DNA of 5,163 nt, taken from positions 1-5,163 of the forward strand of contig CAZBXV010000085.1 of NCBI GenBank assembly GCA_964496205.1, read 5' to 3'. A model generated the notes under the pieces. It was not told where the DNA came from and ran no database searches. It saw only the letters and a list, made by a program, of their open reading frames with translations. The stretch comes from CAYLHS01 sp964496205. GTDB lineage: Bacteria > Actinomycetota > Acidimicrobiia > Spongiisociales > UBA4744. Below are positions 4,817 through 5,163 of this stretch, piece after piece. Numbering within the stretch: the stretch's first letter is position 1; each line of letters opens with the position of its first letter. A program made the position numbers and the translations under genes.

Positions 4817-5163
4817 GTGAACGGATCTGAGACGGCCGGAAACCCGGGCGTCGTTTTCGATATGCAGGACGTCAACGTGTTCTACGGGGATTTCCTTGCC
4901 GTGCGCGACATCACCATGAAGGTGCAGGCGAACGAGATCACTGCCTTCATCGGCCCCTCTGGGTGTGGCAAGTCGACCGTTCTGCGCACGTTGAATCGCA
5001 TGAACGATCTGATCCCTGGTGCCCGCATCGAAGGAACCGTCGACTATCACGGCATTGATCTGTACGGCGAAGGCGTAGATCCGGTGGAGGTTCGCCGCCG
5101 TATCGGAATGGTGTTCCAGAAACCGAATCCGTTTCCCAAGTCCATTTACGACAACATCACGTT
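4817..5163 (+). CDS. pstB: Phosphate ABC transporter ATP-binding protein PstB (partial)
   Basis: Only the first 115 codons lie in the window; the reading frame is open at the edge and the family is about 250-260 residues. PstB is the cytoplasmic ATPase that drives high-affinity phosphate uptake through the PstA/PstC channel with the binding protein PstS. After a short N-terminal tail, the ABC domain begins near residue 13. It shows the A-loop aromatic Y23 in NVFYGDF, the Walker A motif GPSGCGKST (46-54), the PstB-specific LRTLNRMNDL (56-65), and the Q-loop VFQKPNPFP (99-107), with the PstB hallmark KPNPFP. The signature motif and Walker B fall beyond the edge. No pstS, pstC or pstA lies upstream, where they stand in many pst operons, so pstB starts its own unit here or heads a rearranged cluster. 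A PHO-box-like repeat precedes it, implying induction by low phosphate. Confidence 0.95.
   Translation, partial: MNGSETAGNPGVVFDMQDVNVFYGDFLAVRDITMKVQANEITAFIGPSGCGKSTVLRTLNRMNDLIPGARIEGTVDYHGIDLYGEGVDPVEVRRRIGMVFQKPNPFPKSIYDNIT

Overview
This GC-rich window is densely packed with genes that mostly begin at GTG or ATG and often overlap. GTG starts, TANNNT-type -10 boxes, a candidate leaderless gene, a PHO-box-like repeat and a MutT1-like Nudix protein next to ppk1 all suggest an actinobacterium. A deep-branching line such as Acidimicrobiia is possible, but I cannot fix the taxon from sequence alone. No mobile element, tRNA, rRNA or CRISPR array is visible.

Layout. Positions 1-201 hold no convincing gene but contain a run of short stem-loops. 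Three plus-strand genes follow in one overlapping unit: a TetR-family regulator (202-849), a stand-alone CHAD protein (821-1672) and a small Nudix hydrolase (1663-2058). Polyphosphate kinase ppk1 lies on the minus strand (2040-4166), and its 3' end overlaps the Nudix gene by 19 bp. A 67-bp divergent intergenic region separates ppk1 from a SixA-like histidine phosphatase on the plus strand (4234-4740). After a 76-bp gap carrying a PHO-box-like direct repeat, the phosphate-transporter ATPase gene pstB begins at 4817 and runs off the window.

How the genes fit together. The window reads as an inorganic phosphate / polyphosphate neighbourhood. PstB powers high-affinity phosphate uptake, PPK1 stores phosphate as polyphosphate through a phosphohistidine intermediate, and CHAD domains bind polyphosphate. 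The Nudix and SixA-like proteins resemble the two halves of mycobacterial MutT1, which is a Nudix plus histidine-phosphatase fusion encoded beside ppk1. The TetR protein could control the CHAD-Nudix unit. The clearest regulatory signal is the 11-bp-spaced GTTCAC repeat before pstB, which implies PhoP/RegX3-type control under phosphate starvation. I see no entirely new system. The interesting points are the split-MutT1 arrangement around ppk1, the TetR-CHAD-Nudix unit, and the possibility that SixA acts on PPK1 phosphohistidine.
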